NCBI GenBank assembly: GCA_013816245.1
Contig: JACDEU010000022.1
Location: forward strand, 1-43,441
DNA from: Actinomycetota bacterium
GTDB lineage: Bacteria > Actinomycetota > Thermoleophilia > Gaiellales > Gaiellaceae
Direction of reading: 5' to 3'
DNA: 43,441 nt
Position 1 is the stretch's first letter; each line of letters opens with the position of its first letter. The notes under the pieces were generated by a model. That model had not been told where the DNA came from and searched no databases. It worked only from the letters and a program-made list of their open reading frames with translations. Below, in pieces: positions 1 through 8,172 of the stretch. Made by a program: the position numbers and the translations under genes.

Positions 1-424
1 CCACTCGGTTGTCGAGTCGGACCGCGCGCGCGGATCCTCGGTCGTGGCCATGCTGCCGCCGATTGTACGGGCGAGATTCCGACTCCTGCCCTCGGCCTTC
101 CCCTGCCGATAACTCATTTCATGAAGAGTTCGTTGCAGTTGTCATTTGTGCGCTCGTGGCCGCTCCGCTCTCCGGTGCCTCCGCCTGGCACGCCAGCGGG
201 TTGCTGCAGCGTCCTGCGCGGCTGTTAGGTCTGCATGTTCAGCGCGCAGTTCCCACCGCGACGCTTCCGGCGGGACGTTACGACCAGCTCTTTGCGGCGC
301 GCAGGCAACCGGGACTATCCGGCTGCGCCCTTGTTCGCGTGATCCGACGCCTGTTTGGCGGCCCGGTGAAGCCGCTCAAGCCGGCGAGCCCGGCGAAGCA
401 CCACACCGCCGCCGGCGGACACAG
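1..424. other. Unassigned stretch at window edge
   Basis: No gene is recognised here. Open frames exist on both strands, but they have no recognisable motif, no convincing ribosome binding site and look like GC-driven open frames. The downstream end of the minus-strand adenosyltransferase gene lies at 425. A short reading on the minus strand from about 424 to 315 (Gly/Arg/Ala-rich) could be a tiny gene, but nothing supports it. Confidence 0.4.
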
Positions 425-1006
425 CTAGCCGCCCGGCTTCCAGAGCGGCTCTTCCCGTCCCGCCTCGGCGTTCGCTGTGCGGGCGGCGATGAACAGGAGA
501 TCCGAGAGCCGGTTGAGATAGGCGAGCACGAGCGGGTTGATCCCGTTCTCCTCGTTCGCGGCAACCGCATCGCGCTCCGCTCGGCGGCATGTCGTGCGTG
601 CGACGTGGAGGCGCGCCGAAGCCCCTGTGCCACCCGGCAGGATGAAGCTCTTCAGCATCGGCAGCTCGCCGTTCAGCTCGTCGCACACCCGCTCGAGCCG
701 ATCGATGGAAGATTGCTCGACACGCAGACGATCGGTGACGCCGAAGGGAACGCAGAGGTCGGCGCCGACGTCGAAGAGGTCGTTCTGAACGAGCTCGAGC
801 GGCCCGCGCAGTCGCTCCGGCAAGCCGGGATCGGCGAGCACCACACCGAGGGAACTGTTCAGCTCGTCGACCGTGCCGAACGCGCCGATGCGGCAGTCGA
901 GCTTGGGAACGCGCGAGCCGTCGCCGAGCGAGGTCTCACCACCGTCGCCGGCGCGCGTGTAGATGCGGGTAAGACGAACCGGCTCGTCGCGGCGCCGCGA
1001 GCTCAT
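425..1006 (-). CDS. pduO: PduO-type cob(I)alamin adenosyltransferase
   Basis: This enzyme transfers the adenosyl group of ATP to cob(I)alamin, making adenosylcobalamin for B12-dependent enzymes in the cytoplasm. The 193-residue product starts MSSRRRDEPVRLTRIYTRAG and carries the N-terminal ATP-binding signature (YTRAGDGGETSLGDG, then RVPKLDCRIGAFGTVDELN) and the C-terminal arginine-rich signature TCRRAERDAV, all typical of the PduO family. Length matches the family. A frame extension to 1159 exists, but homology begins only after the ATG at 1006. It follows the acyl-CoA dehydrogenase gene by 133 nt that hold a terminator-like palindrome, so it may have its own promoter. The neighbouring acyl-CoA genes are consistent with a B12-dependent mutase elsewhere in the genome, but that is inference. 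Confidence 0.93.
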   Translation of the reverse strand: MSSRRRDEPVRLTRIYTRAGDGGETSLGDGSRVPKLDCRIGAFGTVDELNSSLGVVLADPGLPERLRGPLELVQNDLFDVGADLCVPFGVTDRLRVEQSSIDRLERVCDELNGELPMLKSFILPGGTGASARLHVARTTCRRAERDAVAANEENGINPLVLAYLNRLSDLLFIAARTANAEAGREEPLWKPGG

Positions 1007-1086
1007 CGCCTGCTCCGGATCGGCGCGAAGTTGACACTGATGTGTACGCACAATGCGGGTAGCGTGGAACGCAGTGGGTGGTGGGT

Positions 1087-1110
1087 CAAAACCCCCACCC
1101 GGGTGGGGGT
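1087..1110 (-). terminator. Terminator-like perfect palindrome after acyl-CoA dehydrogenase
   Basis: Positions 1091-1110 are a perfect 20-bp palindrome of C-runs and G-runs around a central CCCGGG. On the minus strand it is followed by four T residues. It lies 30 nt after the acyl-CoA dehydrogenase stop and before the adenosyltransferase start, so an intrinsic terminator is likely; an operator is the alternative. Confidence 0.6.
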
Positions 1111-1139
1111 GTTCTCGCGCGTGTACATCAAGCGGACGG

Positions 1140-2303
1140 TCACCGTGCCACCAGCGCACGTTCCGTCAGGCCGAGGATCGAGCGCGCGATCACCAGCCGC
1201 TGGATCTCGCTCGTCCCCTCGTAGATCTCTGTGATCTTCGCATCGCGGTAGTAGCGCTCGACCGGAAACTCCTTCGTGTAGCCGTAGCCGCCAAGGATTT
1301 GAATCGCCTCGGCCGTCTGGCGGCGCGCCATCTCCGACGCGAAGAGCTTCGCCTTCGCACCTTCCTCCGTGTGCTTGCGCCCTTCCTGCTTCAGCCAGGC
1401 CGCCCGGTAGACGAGCAGGCGGGCGGCGTCGATCTCCATGGACATGTCCGCGAGCTTGTGCTGGATCGCCTGGAAGTCCGCGATGCGATGGCCGAACGCG
1501 CGGCGCTCAGTGGCATACGCACGTGCCACGTCGTAGCCGGCCTGCGCGATCCCGAGCGCCTGCGCGGCGATGCCGATACGACCGCCGTCCAGCGTGGCCA
1601 TCGCGACACGGAAGCCGCGGTTCTCCTCGTGGAGCAGGCGATCCCGCCCGACTTCGGCGGCCTCGATCACGATGTCGTTGGTCACGGACGAATTGAGCCC
1701 GAGCTTCTCCTCGTCCCGTGTCACACGGACGTGTTCGGCGTCGAGCAGGAACGCGCTGACACCGCGCGCGCCTGCGGTCTGTTGATCCGTGCGCGCGAAG
1801 AGGAGGAATGTGCCCGCATGGCGTCCGTTCGTGATCCACTGCTTCGCGCCGGTGATCGTCCACCCACTGTCGTGCGGCTCGGCTTTTGTCCGCAAGGCGC
1901 CCGCGTCTGAACCGGCATCGGCCTCCGTCAGGGCGAATGCACCCAGGTGCTCGCCCCGCGCGAGCGGCGGCACGAAGCGCGCCTTTTGCTCGTCGGTGCC
2001 GTGCGTGAGGATCGGCAAGGTGGCGGCACTCGTGTGGACTGCGACGGTGACACCGACGCCGGCATCGGCGCGCGACAACTCTTCGAGCACGAGGATGTAT
2101 GAGAGGAAGTCGACCCCGGCGCCGCCGTACTCCTCTGGAACACACGCGCCCATCAGGCCGATCTCGGCGAGCTTCCCGAAGAGCTCACGCGGGAAGTGGT
2201 GATCGCGATCCCACGCGGACGCATTCGGCTCGATCTCCGCTCGGGCGAAGTCCCGGGTCAGCGCCTGGATCTCGCGCTGGTCCTGCGTCAGATCGAAGTC
2301 CAC
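1140..2303 (-). CDS. Acyl-CoA dehydrogenase (short-chain/butyryl type)
   Basis: FAD-dependent acyl-CoA dehydrogenase that makes the 2,3-double bond in acyl-CoA, passing electrons to electron-transfer flavoprotein. The 387-residue protein has all three family domains: helical N-terminus (FDLTQDQREIQALTRDFA), the beta domain with the FAD/substrate motif AFALTEADAGSDAG and WITNGRHAG, and the C-terminal helical domain with QILGGYGYTKEFPVERYYRD. The catalytic Glu is in the segment ITEIYEGTSEIQR, as in short- and medium-chain enzymes. Start at 2303 gives the standard N-terminus. It lies 36 nt downstream of an HD-GYP regulator, in line with thiolase and hydroxyacyl-CoA dehydrogenase genes that supply the neighbouring steps. 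Chain-length specificity cannot be read from sequence alone. Confidence 0.95.
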   Translation of the reverse strand: MDFDLTQDQREIQALTRDFARAEIEPNASAWDRDHHFPRELFGKLAEIGLMGACVPEEYGGAGVDFLSYILVLEELSRADAGVGVTVAVHTSAATLPILTHGTDEQKARFVPPLARGEHLGAFALTEADAGSDAGALRTKAEPHDSGWTITGAKQWITNGRHAGTFLLFARTDQQTAGARGVSAFLLDAEHVRVTRDEEKLGLNSSVTNDIVIEAAEVGRDRLLHEENRGFRVAMATLDGGRIGIAAQALGIAQAGYDVARAYATERRAFGHRIADFQAIQHKLADMSMEIDAARLLVYRAAWLKQEGRKHTEEGAKAKLFASEMARRQTAEAIQILGGYGYTKEFPVERYYRDAKITEIYEGTSEIQRLVIARSILGLTERALVAR

Positions 2304-2339
2304 GCTGGCAAAGCTAGCTCTTTCGCCGGAACGACCTCT

Positions 2340-3416
2340 TTATGCAGCTGCCAGCTCCCGTCGGATCTGGCGTAGCTCGGGCTCCACCGAAACGAACGCG
2401 TCGACCACGTCTGGATCGAACTGGCGCTTTCGCTGCTCCACGATCTGGCTACGAGCCGCGCTCCAGCTCAGCGCGCGCCTGTACGGACGGTGGCTCGTCA
2501 TGGCGTCGAGCGCATCGGCAACTGCGAAGACTCGTGCGCCAAGCGGAATCTCTTCCCGAACAAGGCCGTCCGGATAGCCGCGCCCATCCCAGCGCTCGTG
2601 GTGCGAACGCACGATCTTGAGCCCTTCGCCTTTCAGGAACACGACACCCGAGAGCATCGCCTCGCCGAGAACGGTGTGCGTCTGCATGCGTCGCCGCTCG
2701 GCGGGGCTCAACGGTCCGGGCTTCTGCAGGATGCCGTCGGGGATACCGATCTTGCCGACGTCGTGGAGCAGGAAGCCGTAAGGAGTGCTCTGGTCTTTCG
2801 CAAGCGCCGCCTCGCCGATCGCGCCGGCCAGCGCGCTCGCATAACTCTGCACACGTTGAGAATGAGCTCGGGTTCCGGTGTCCTTCGACTCCAGCGCGCT
2901 GGCGAGCGCCGAGACTGTCTGCAGATACGCGCTCTGGAGCAGCTCGCGCTGGCCGCGTTCGACCTCGAGCATGTGCCGGAGATCGCGCGCGTAGAGCAGC
3001 AGCTCCTCGTCGGGCTTGTGCGCGCGCTTCTTCGTCGCGCGGAAGGGAACGCCGGACATGCCTCCGGCGAGACGCTCTACAACCGCGAGCAGCTCGAGCG
3101 GGCTGAACGGCTTGCGCACGATCGCATCCGCGCCAGCCTTCTTGGCCGCTGCGGTCGTGCCGTCGTCTGCGCCCGTGAGCAGCACGATCGGAAGGCTCCT
3201 GGTCGCGGGCTCGCTCTTCAGCTCGGCACACAGCTCCAGCCCGGACGTGCCCGGCATGTTGATGTCGAGCAGGACGACGTCAGGCCTTGCAGCCCGAATC
3301 TGGCGCCGTGCGACCTCGGCGCTTTCGGCCTCGACCACTGCGACCTCGGCGACCTCGAACGTCGCCCTCAACAGGGTGCGAAGCGCAGGATCGTCGTCGA
3401 CCAGCAGGATTCGCAA
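2340..3416 (-). CDS. Response regulator with HD-GYP phosphodiesterase output
   Basis: Two-domain signalling protein (358 residues). The receiver domain covers residues 1-115 with acidic pocket DDD at 7-9, phospho-acceptor D51 in LLDINMPG and the conserved Lys in RKPF (102). A linker of about 45 residues follows, then an HD-GYP domain (about 160-350) with HD at 218-219 (FLLHDVGKIGIPDG) and the diagnostic HHERWDGRGYPDGL at 272-285. The family hydrolyses cyclic-di-GMP; activity is expected because both the HD and GYP motifs are intact. It sits between the dehydrogenase genes of an acyl-CoA pathway on the same strand, with 124 nt upstream and 36 nt downstream, so co-transcription with acyl-CoA dehydrogenase is plausible. 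No partner kinase is adjacent. Confidence 0.95.
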   Translation of the reverse strand: MRILLVDDDPALRTLLRATFEVAEVAVVEAESAEVARRQIRAARPDVVLLDINMPGTSGLELCAELKSEPATRSLPIVLLTGADDGTTAAAKKAGADAIVRKPFSPLELLAVVERLAGGMSGVPFRATKKRAHKPDEELLLYARDLRHMLEVERGQRELLQSAYLQTVSALASALESKDTGTRAHSQRVQSYASALAGAIGEAALAKDQSTPYGFLLHDVGKIGIPDGILQKPGPLSPAERRRMQTHTVLGEAMLSGVVFLKGEGLKIVRSHHERWDGRGYPDGLVREEIPLGARVFAVADALDAMTSHRPYRRALSWSAARSQIVEQRKRQFDPDVVDAFVSVEPELRQIRRELAAA

Positions 3417-3540
3417 CGCGCGGTGCCTCCCTTTTCCCGAACCTCAGTTTTGTCGGCACGAAGGTGGGCTCACTTAAGCCCTCAGAGAGGCAGACTCACG
3501 CTGCGCCGAAAACCCTGCACATACCCACTTTTAGGAGTTC

Positions 3541-4374
3541 TCAGGAGTATTCGTAGAAGCCTGCGCCGCTCTTCCGGCCCAGTTTTCCGGCCGCCACGAG
3601 CTCCCGGAGCAGCGGACAGGGCGCATAGCGATCGTCGCCGAGGCCCTCCTGCAACACCTCCATGATCGCCACGCAGGTATCGAGCCCGATCAGATCGGCG
3701 AGCGCCAGCGGCCCAAGCGGATGAGCGAATCCGAGCTTCGCGATGGTGTCGATCGCCTCCGCCTCGGCGACGCCGTCGTGCAACGCCCAGACGGCCTCGT
3801 TGATGAACGGCATCAGAATCCGGTTCGAGACGAAGCCCGGAAAGTCGTTCGCGACCGCCGGGGTCTTGCCGAGCTCGCCCGCGAGCCGGGTGATCGCCGC
3901 GGCGGTCTCGTCGGAGGTGTCCCGACCGCGAATGATCTCGACGAGCTTCAAGACGGGCACGGGGTTAAAGAAGTGCATGCCGATCACCTTGTCCGGCCGT
4001 CCCGTGGCCGCGGCGAGCGAGCCGATCGGAATCGACGAGGTGTTGGACGCGAGCACAGCGGTCGGCGGCAACAGGCCGTCGGCCCGGCGGAAGATGTCCT
4101 CCTTCGTCTCGGCGTCCTCGTTGACCGCTTCGATCATCAAATCGGCAGGGACGATGTCCGCCACGGAGTCGACGCGCGCCAGCACCTCGTCCGCCAGCGG
4201 GCCCCCTTTCTCCTCCAGCTTGGTGAGGCTCTTCCGCATCACCTCGCCGGCACGGTCGATCGCGCCTGGCTGGGCATCGTGAAGCGATACATGCCTGCCG
4301 GATGCCGCCACCACCTGCGCGATGCCCGCGCCCATCTGGCCGGCGCCCACGACGAGCACATGCTCGAAGTCCAC
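3541..4374 (-). CDS. hbd: 3-hydroxybutyryl-CoA dehydrogenase
   Basis: NAD(P)-dependent oxidoreductase interconverting acetoacetyl-CoA and 3-hydroxybutyryl-CoA. The 277-residue protein has the Rossmann motif GAGQMG at residues 10-15, the conserved NTSS segment at 111-114, the catalytic His at 134 ([15 protein letters not shown]) with the partner Glu at 146, and the C-terminal dimer domain ([20 protein letters not shown] ending in KSGAGFYEY). Length fits the stand-alone family, without the hydratase part of FadB. It starts 6 nt after the thiolase stop, a clear operon pair giving two consecutive steps. A valine or longer-chain hydroxyacyl substrate is possible. Confidence 0.95.
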   Translation of the reverse strand: MDFEHVLVVGAGQMGAGIAQVVAASGRHVSLHDAQPGAIDRAGEVMRKSLTKLEEKGGPLADEVLARVDSVADIVPADLMIEAVNEDAETKEDIFRRADGLLPPTAVLASNTSSIPIGSLAAATGRPDKVIGMHFFNPVPVLKLVEIIRGRDTSDETAAAITRLAGELGKTPAVANDFPGFVSNRILMPFINEAVWALHDGVAEAEAIDTIAKLGFAHPLGPLALADLIGLDTCVAIMEVLQEGLGDDRYAPCPLLRELVAAGKLGRKSGAGFYEYS

Positions 4375-4380
4375 GCGGAC

Positions 4381-5532
4381 CTACACCTCGATCAGGAGCG
4401 CGTCGCCCTGGCCGCCGCCGGAGCAGATCGCAGCGAGACCAAGGCCGCCGCCGTTTCGGCGTAGCTCGTAGATCATCGTGCTGAGAATGCGTGCGCCCGA
4501 GGCGCCGATCGGATGCCCGAGCGCGACGGCACCGCCGTTCACGTTCACCTTCTCGGGGTCGACGTCGAGCATCTTGGCTGAGTTGAGGACTACGGAGGCG
4601 AAGGCCTCGTTGAGCTCGACCCGCTCGACGTCGCCGATCTTCTTTCCGGCCTTCTCGAGCGCGGCCGCGCCGGCCTTCGCGGGCGTTCGCGCCAGATACG
4701 CGAAATCATCTGCAACGTAGGCCTGCGAGACGATCGTCGCGAGCACCTCGAGGCCGCGTTTGCTAGCGAACTCCTCGCTCGTCACCACGAGCGCGCCCGC
4801 GCCGTCATTCACTCCGGGCGCGTTGCCCGCCGTGGTGGTGCCTTCCGGATCGAACACCGGCCTGAGCCTCGCGAGCCTCTCGTACGACGTGTCGCGTCGA
4901 GGTCCCTCGTCCACCGCGAACGCTCCGACCGGCACGATCTCCTCCTCGAACCTTCCGTTGTCGATCGCGTCGATCGCGCGCTCGTGCGAGCGAAGCGCCC
5001 AGCGGTCCTGATCCTCGCGAGGAATGCCGAGCTCCCGTGAGACGAAGGACGCCTGCTCGACCATGTGTCTGTTGTCGAACGTCGACGTGAGCCCGTCGTG
5101 CGTCATCAGGTCGATCAGCGTCCCGTCACCGAGCTTGTAACCGAAGCGCGCCTTCTTGAGGGCAAACGGCGCGTTCGACATCGACTCCATGCCACCCGCG
5201 ACGACGACGTCGTGATCGCCGGCGCGAATCATCTGATCCGCGATCTCCACCGCGCGGATCGACGAGGCACAGACCTTGTTGATCGTGTCGGAGCCGACCT
5301 CGATCGGCAGCCCTGCGCCGATCGACGCTTGGCGCGCCGGCGCCTGGCCGGCACCGCCCTGCAGTACCTGGCCCATGATCACGTACTCGACTTCGTCGTT
5401 CTCGATTCCGGCGCGATCGAGTGCAGCACGGATCGCGACCGCACCGAGCTCGGTCGCCGCCTTGTCAGCGAGCGAGCCGCCAAGCTTGCCGAACGGCGTG
5501 CGCACCGCGGAAACGATTACTGAACGCGCCAT
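4381..5532 (-). CDS. Acetyl-CoA C-acetyltransferase (thiolase)
   Basis: Thiolase joining two acetyl-CoA to acetoacetyl-CoA or cleaving 3-ketoacyl-CoA. The 383-residue protein starts [19 protein letters not shown], has the nucleophilic Cys at 88 ([14 protein letters not shown]), the NEAF segment, the His loop [16 protein letters not shown] and the second catalytic Cys in [15 protein letters not shown]. An upstream in-frame ATG at 5586 would overlap the divergent gene and add 18 residues unlike the family, so 5532 is preferred. It is the first gene of the minus-strand acyl-CoA cluster and is divergent from a flavin-binding protein gene. Confidence 0.95.
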   Translation of the reverse strand: MARSVIVSAVRTPFGKLGGSLADKAATELGAVAIRAALDRAGIENDEVEYVIMGQVLQGGAGQAPARQASIGAGLPIEVGSDTINKVCASSIRAVEIADQMIRAGDHDVVVAGGMESMSNAPFALKKARFGYKLGDGTLIDLMTHDGLTSTFDNRHMVEQASFVSRELGIPREDQDRWALRSHERAIDAIDNGRFEEEIVPVGAFAVDEGPRRDTSYERLARLRPVFDPEGTTTAGNAPGVNDGAGALVVTSEEFASKRGLEVLATIVSQAYVADDFAYLARTPAKAGAAALEKAGKKIGDVERVELNEAFASVVLNSAKMLDVDPEKVNVNGGAVALGHPIGASGARILSTMIYELRRNGGGLGLAAICSGGGQGDALLIEV

Positions 5533-5560
5533 GGTTCGAGCGTACCAATACCCTTCCGGT

Positions 5561-6196
5561 GTGCCGTCGCCGCGCACCAAGGTCAAGCGTCACCCGGAGC
5601 GAGGGGACTACGAGCGCGAGACGATCGAAGCCATCCTCGACGAGGCGCTCATCTGCCATCTCGGGTTCATCGTGAACGGCCAGCCGTTCGTGATCCCAAC
5701 GATCCACGCACGCGATGGTGACATGCTCTACATCCACGGGTCACCGGGAAGCCGGATGCTCAGGACGGCGAAGCAAGTGGTCGACGTCTGCGTGACCGTG
5801 ACGCTGCTCGATGCACTCGTGCTCGCTCGATCCGTCTACAACCACTCGATGAACTACCGGTCGGTCGTCGTCCTCGGGCGCGCGCACGAGCTGACGGAGC
5901 GCGCGGAGAAGCTGCACGCCATGCGCCGCGTCGTCGAGCATGTCGTCCCCGGACGCTGGGACGACGCTCGTCAGCCGAACGACGGCGAGATCAAGGGAAC
6001 GACGATCCTCGCGCTGCCGCTCTCCGAGGCCTCGGCGAAGGTCCGCAGCGGACCCCCGATCGACGACGAGGCCGACCTGTCGCTGCCGGTCTGGGCGGGG
6101 CTGATCCCGCTCGCGCTCGAGCCCGCGGAGCCTGTCCCCGCCGAAGGCGTGCACGGCCCGCCTCCAGCCTATGCGGCGAAGTACGAACGTGCTTGA
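5561..6196 (+). CDS. Pyridoxamine 5'-phosphate oxidase-like flavin-binding protein
   Basis: A 211-residue split-barrel protein of the COG3467 type (FMN/F420-binding, often annotated as nitroimidazole-resistance-like). The N-terminus PSPRTKVKRHPERGDYERET followed by ILDEALICHLGFIVNGQPFVIP matches that family, and the Tyr/His-rich strand NHSMNYRSVVVLGRAHEL is the barrel core. The GTG at 5561 puts the start where the family usually begins; an ATG at 5531 (its first two bases overlapping the thiolase start codon in CATG) is an alternative adding 10 residues. No strong ribosome binding site marks either start. Substrate is unknown. The stop codon overlaps the -35 box of the trp promoter. Confidence 0.85.
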   Translation: MPSPRTKVKRHPERGDYERETIEAILDEALICHLGFIVNGQPFVIPTIHARDGDMLYIHGSPGSRMLRTAKQVVDVCVTVTLLDALVLARSVYNHSMNYRSVVVLGRAHELTERAEKLHAMRRVVEHVVPGRWDDARQPNDGEIKGTTILALPLSEASAKVRSGPPIDDEADLSLPVWAGLIPLALEPAEPVPAEGVHGPPPAYAAKYERA

Positions 6197-6221
6197 CCTG
6201 CCAGCGGCCTACGCCTACCCT
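6193..6221 (+). promoter_or_regulatory. Probable trp operon promoter
   Basis: TTGACC at 6193-6198, a 17-nt spacer, then TACCCT at 6216-6221 resemble housekeeping -35 and -10 boxes. Transcription would begin near 6228, only a few bases before the leader peptide ATG at 6231, so the leader may be translated from a near-leaderless transcript. The -35 box overlaps the stop codon of the upstream gene. Confidence 0.55.
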
Positions 6222-6230
6222 GGGAGAACG

Positions 6231-6296
6231 ATGACTTCCGCACCTCGCAACTGGGCCTGGCGCTGCGAGCGGAGCGGGAGCCTGCGCCTGCGCTAG
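6231..6296 (+). CDS. trpL: trp operon leader peptide
   Basis: A 21-codon ORF starting MTSAPRNWAWRC and ending in an Arg/Leu-rich tail. Two tryptophan codons (6252-6254 and 6258-6260) lie mid-peptide; tryptophan is rare, and two in three codons immediately before an intrinsic terminator and trpE is the hallmark of ribosome-mediated attenuation. Stalling at these codons when charged tRNA-Trp is low would change folding of the following RNA. GGGAG at 6222-6226 could be a ribosome binding site if transcription starts further upstream than the predicted promoter. The ORF ends 27 nt before the terminator stem. No protein function is expected beyond the regulatory one. Confidence 0.85.
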   Translation: MTSAPRNWAWRCERSGSLRLR

Positions 6297-6319
6297 GCCA
6301 GACACAGCCCGTTCCGCTC
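6267..6319 (+). promoter_or_regulatory. Alternative RNA stem of the trp attenuator
   Basis: Bases 6267-6278 (GAGCGGAGCGGG, just after the Trp codons) can pair with 6308-6319 (CCCGTTCCGCTC) over 12 bp with one G-U pair. A second short pairing of 6254-6260 with 6322-6328 (one mismatch) would extend it into the 5' arm of the terminator. A ribosome at the Trp codons or at the leader stop would affect this stem differently. Which conformer is the antiterminator is not resolved by eye. Confidence 0.55.
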
Positions 6320-6323
6320 ATCC

Positions 6324-6349
6324 AGACCTTCCCACCGGAAGGTCTTTTT
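6324..6349 (+). terminator. Intrinsic terminator of the trp attenuator
   Basis: AGACCTTCC (6324-6332), a CACC loop, GGAAGGTCT (6337-6345), then TTTT. A perfect 9-bp stem with a U-tract, 30 nt before the trpE start: a textbook Rho-independent terminator in a leader region. Confidence 0.88.
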
Positions 6350-6379
6350 GCGTGCCCGACTACTCACGGAGGACCCGCC

Positions 6380-7618
6380 ATGACCATCGCACCGGACATC
6401 GCCACCGACCTCGTCACACCGCTCGGCGCCTACCTGCGGTTGCGGCGTCGCGGCCGCGCGGCCTTCCTGCTCGAATCCGTCGAACGGGGAAGCCTCGGGC
6501 GGCATTCGCTCGTCGGCTGCGGCTCGCACCTCTGCTACTTCGCCGAAGCCGAAGCGTGTGGCGAGCCCGTCGTCGGCTATCTCTCGTACGACTACGCAGC
6601 GCGGTTGGAGCAGACCGTGCTGCTCCCGGACGAGGGAACCGGACTGCCGGAGAGCCGCTTCGTCGTGGCGGACCTGCTCATTCGCTTTGACCACGCGCTC
6701 GGAACTGCCGAGGTGATCCGCGGCGATCCCGACGAGGTCGCGGCCTTGCTCGCGCAACCGGCGCCGCGCTTTCCCACCGGCACGAGCGGGCGGCGCGGTT
6801 TCGCCCGCCGGACGCCGTCCCGCGACGCCTACGAGGCTGGGGTTCGCGCGGCCAAGGAGCATATCCGCGCAGGCGATGCGTTCCAGGTCGTGCTCTCGCA
6901 GCGAGCCGAGCGGCCGACCTCCGCATCTGCGCTCGAGCTCTACCGCGCACTTCGACGCGTCAACCCCTCTCCGTATCTCTTCTTGCTCGAGCTGGACGGG
7001 GTCGCCCTGATCGGTTCGTCCCCCGAGACGCTCGTCAAGTGCGAGGGCCGCCGCGCCGGCGTCAATCCGATCGCGGGTACGACCGACCGCGGCGACGGTG
7101 ACACCGAACGGCTGCTCGCATCTGAGAAGGACCGGGCAGAGCACGTGATGCTCGTCGATCTCGGCCGGAACGATCTCTCGCGTGTCTGCGTCCCCGGAAC
7201 CGTCGAAGTCGAGAAGTTTCTGGAGGTCGAGCGCTACTCGCACGTCACGCACCTCGTCTCGCAGGTGGCGGGCAATCTGCGCGATAACGTCTCGCCGTTC
7301 GATCTGCTCCGCGCGTGCTTCCCCGCGGGAACGGTCTCGGGCGCTCCGAAGGTTCGCGCCATGCAGCTCATCTCCGAGCTCGAAGGACGACGGCGAGGCC
7401 CCTACGCGGGCGCCGTCGGCTATGCGCTGCCGGACGAGGGTGTCCTCGACACGTGCATCGCGATCAGGACGATCGTCCTTCGTGAGGGCGTCGCCCATCT
7501 GCAGGCAGGGGCGGGAATCGTCGCCGACTCAGATCCCACCGCCGAGCACGAGGAGTGCCTGCGGAAGCTCGCCGCGGTCGAAGAGGCGATCGACCTGGCG
7601 GAGGCGGAGCAACGTTGA
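6380..7618 (+). CDS. trpE: Anthranilate synthase component I
   Basis: Converts chorismate to anthranilate using ammonia from TrpG. The 412-residue protein has the feedback-inhibition motif LLES at 30-33 and the chorismate-binding domain with GSSPETLVK, NPIAGTTDRG, HVMLVDLGRNDLSRVC and FPAGTVSGAPKVRAM. It is about 60-100 residues shorter than most TrpE proteins, the loss being in the N-terminal half, where the regulatory site lies; LLES remains. GGAGG at 6368-6372 sits 7 nt before the ATG. It follows the attenuator directly and overlaps trpG by 4 nt (TTGA). Because trpG is adjacent and the LLES motif is present, an aminodeoxychorismate synthase role is less likely, though TrpG may serve both. 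Confidence 0.96.
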   Translation: MTIAPDIATDLVTPLGAYLRLRRRGRAAFLLESVERGSLGRHSLVGCGSHLCYFAEAEACGEPVVGYLSYDYAARLEQTVLLPDEGTGLPESRFVVADLLIRFDHALGTAEVIRGDPDEVAALLAQPAPRFPTGTSGRRGFARRTPSRDAYEAGVRAAKEHIRAGDAFQVVLSQRAERPTSASALELYRALRRVNPSPYLFLLELDGVALIGSSPETLVKCEGRRAGVNPIAGTTDRGDGDTERLLASEKDRAEHVMLVDLGRNDLSRVCVPGTVEVEKFLEVERYSHVTHLVSQVAGNLRDNVSPFDLLRACFPAGTVSGAPKVRAMQLISELEGRRRGPYAGAVGYALPDEGVLDTCIAIRTIVLREGVAHLQAGAGIVADSDPTAEHEECLRKLAAVEEAIDLAEAEQR

Positions 7619-8172
7619 TCCTGCTCGTCGACAACTACGACTCGTTCACGTACAACCTCGCGCATCTGTTCGGCGAGCTCGGTGCCGAAGTGGTCGTGCG
7701 TCGCAACGACGCGCTCGATGCGGACGAAGCCGCCCGGCTAGCTCCGTCGCATCTCGTCATCTCCCCCGGTCCCGGCCGCCCGGCAGACGCCGGCGCGACA
7801 CCGGAGATCATCAGGCGGCTGGCACGCACGACGCCGACACTCGGCGTCTGCCTCGGTCACCAGGCGATCGTCGAGGCGTTCGGCGGCGCGATCGGGACGG
7901 CCCAGACGCTCGTCCACGGCAGGGCGTGCACCGTCCGTCACGACGGCCGCGGGCTTTTCGCCGGACTGCCGGGCGAGCTCGAGGCGGGCCGCTACCACTC
8001 TCTGGCAGCGTCACGGATCCCGGAGACGCTGGAGATCTCTGCGACCGCAGCGGACGGTGAGGTGATGGCGGTTCGCCATCGAGAGCTTCCCGTGGACGGC
8101 GTTCAGTTTCATCCTGAATCAGTCCTTACTCCACTCGGAGTCGAATTAGCGCGAAACTTCCTCGGGCGATGA
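7615..8172 (+). CDS. trpG: Anthranilate synthase glutamine amidotransferase component
   Basis: Class I glutamine amidotransferase that releases ammonia from glutamine for TrpE. The 185-residue protein begins with the family N-terminus ILLVDNYDSFTYNLAHLFGE only if a TTG at 7615 is used as start; this TTG overlaps the trpE stop as TTGA, and GGAG lies a few bases upstream. The catalytic triad is visible: Cys79 in GVCLGHQA, His166 and Glu168 in VQFHPES. The PGPG loop is present (SPGPGRPADAG). The gene ends in an ATGA overlap with trpD, supporting translational coupling. Confidence 0.95.
   Translation: MILLVDNYDSFTYNLAHLFGELGAEVVVRRNDALDADEAARLAPSHLVISPGPGRPADAGATPEIIRRLARTTPTLGVCLGHQAIVEAFGGAIGTAQTLVHGRACTVRHDGRGLFAGLPGELEAGRYHSLAASRIPETLEISATAADGEVMAVRHRELPVDGVQFHPESVLTPLGVELARNFLGR

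Noticed and set aside
146-1234. Long plus-strand open frame through the cobalamin adenosyltransferase gene
   Set aside because: It lies opposite a gene with clear family motifs and its own product is Arg/Ala-rich with no motif; it is an antisense shadow caused by GC-rich codon use.
6293-7498. 401-codon minus-strand frame opposite trpE
   Set aside because: TrpE motifs on the plus strand are complete; the antisense frame has no family match and would run through the attenuator terminator.
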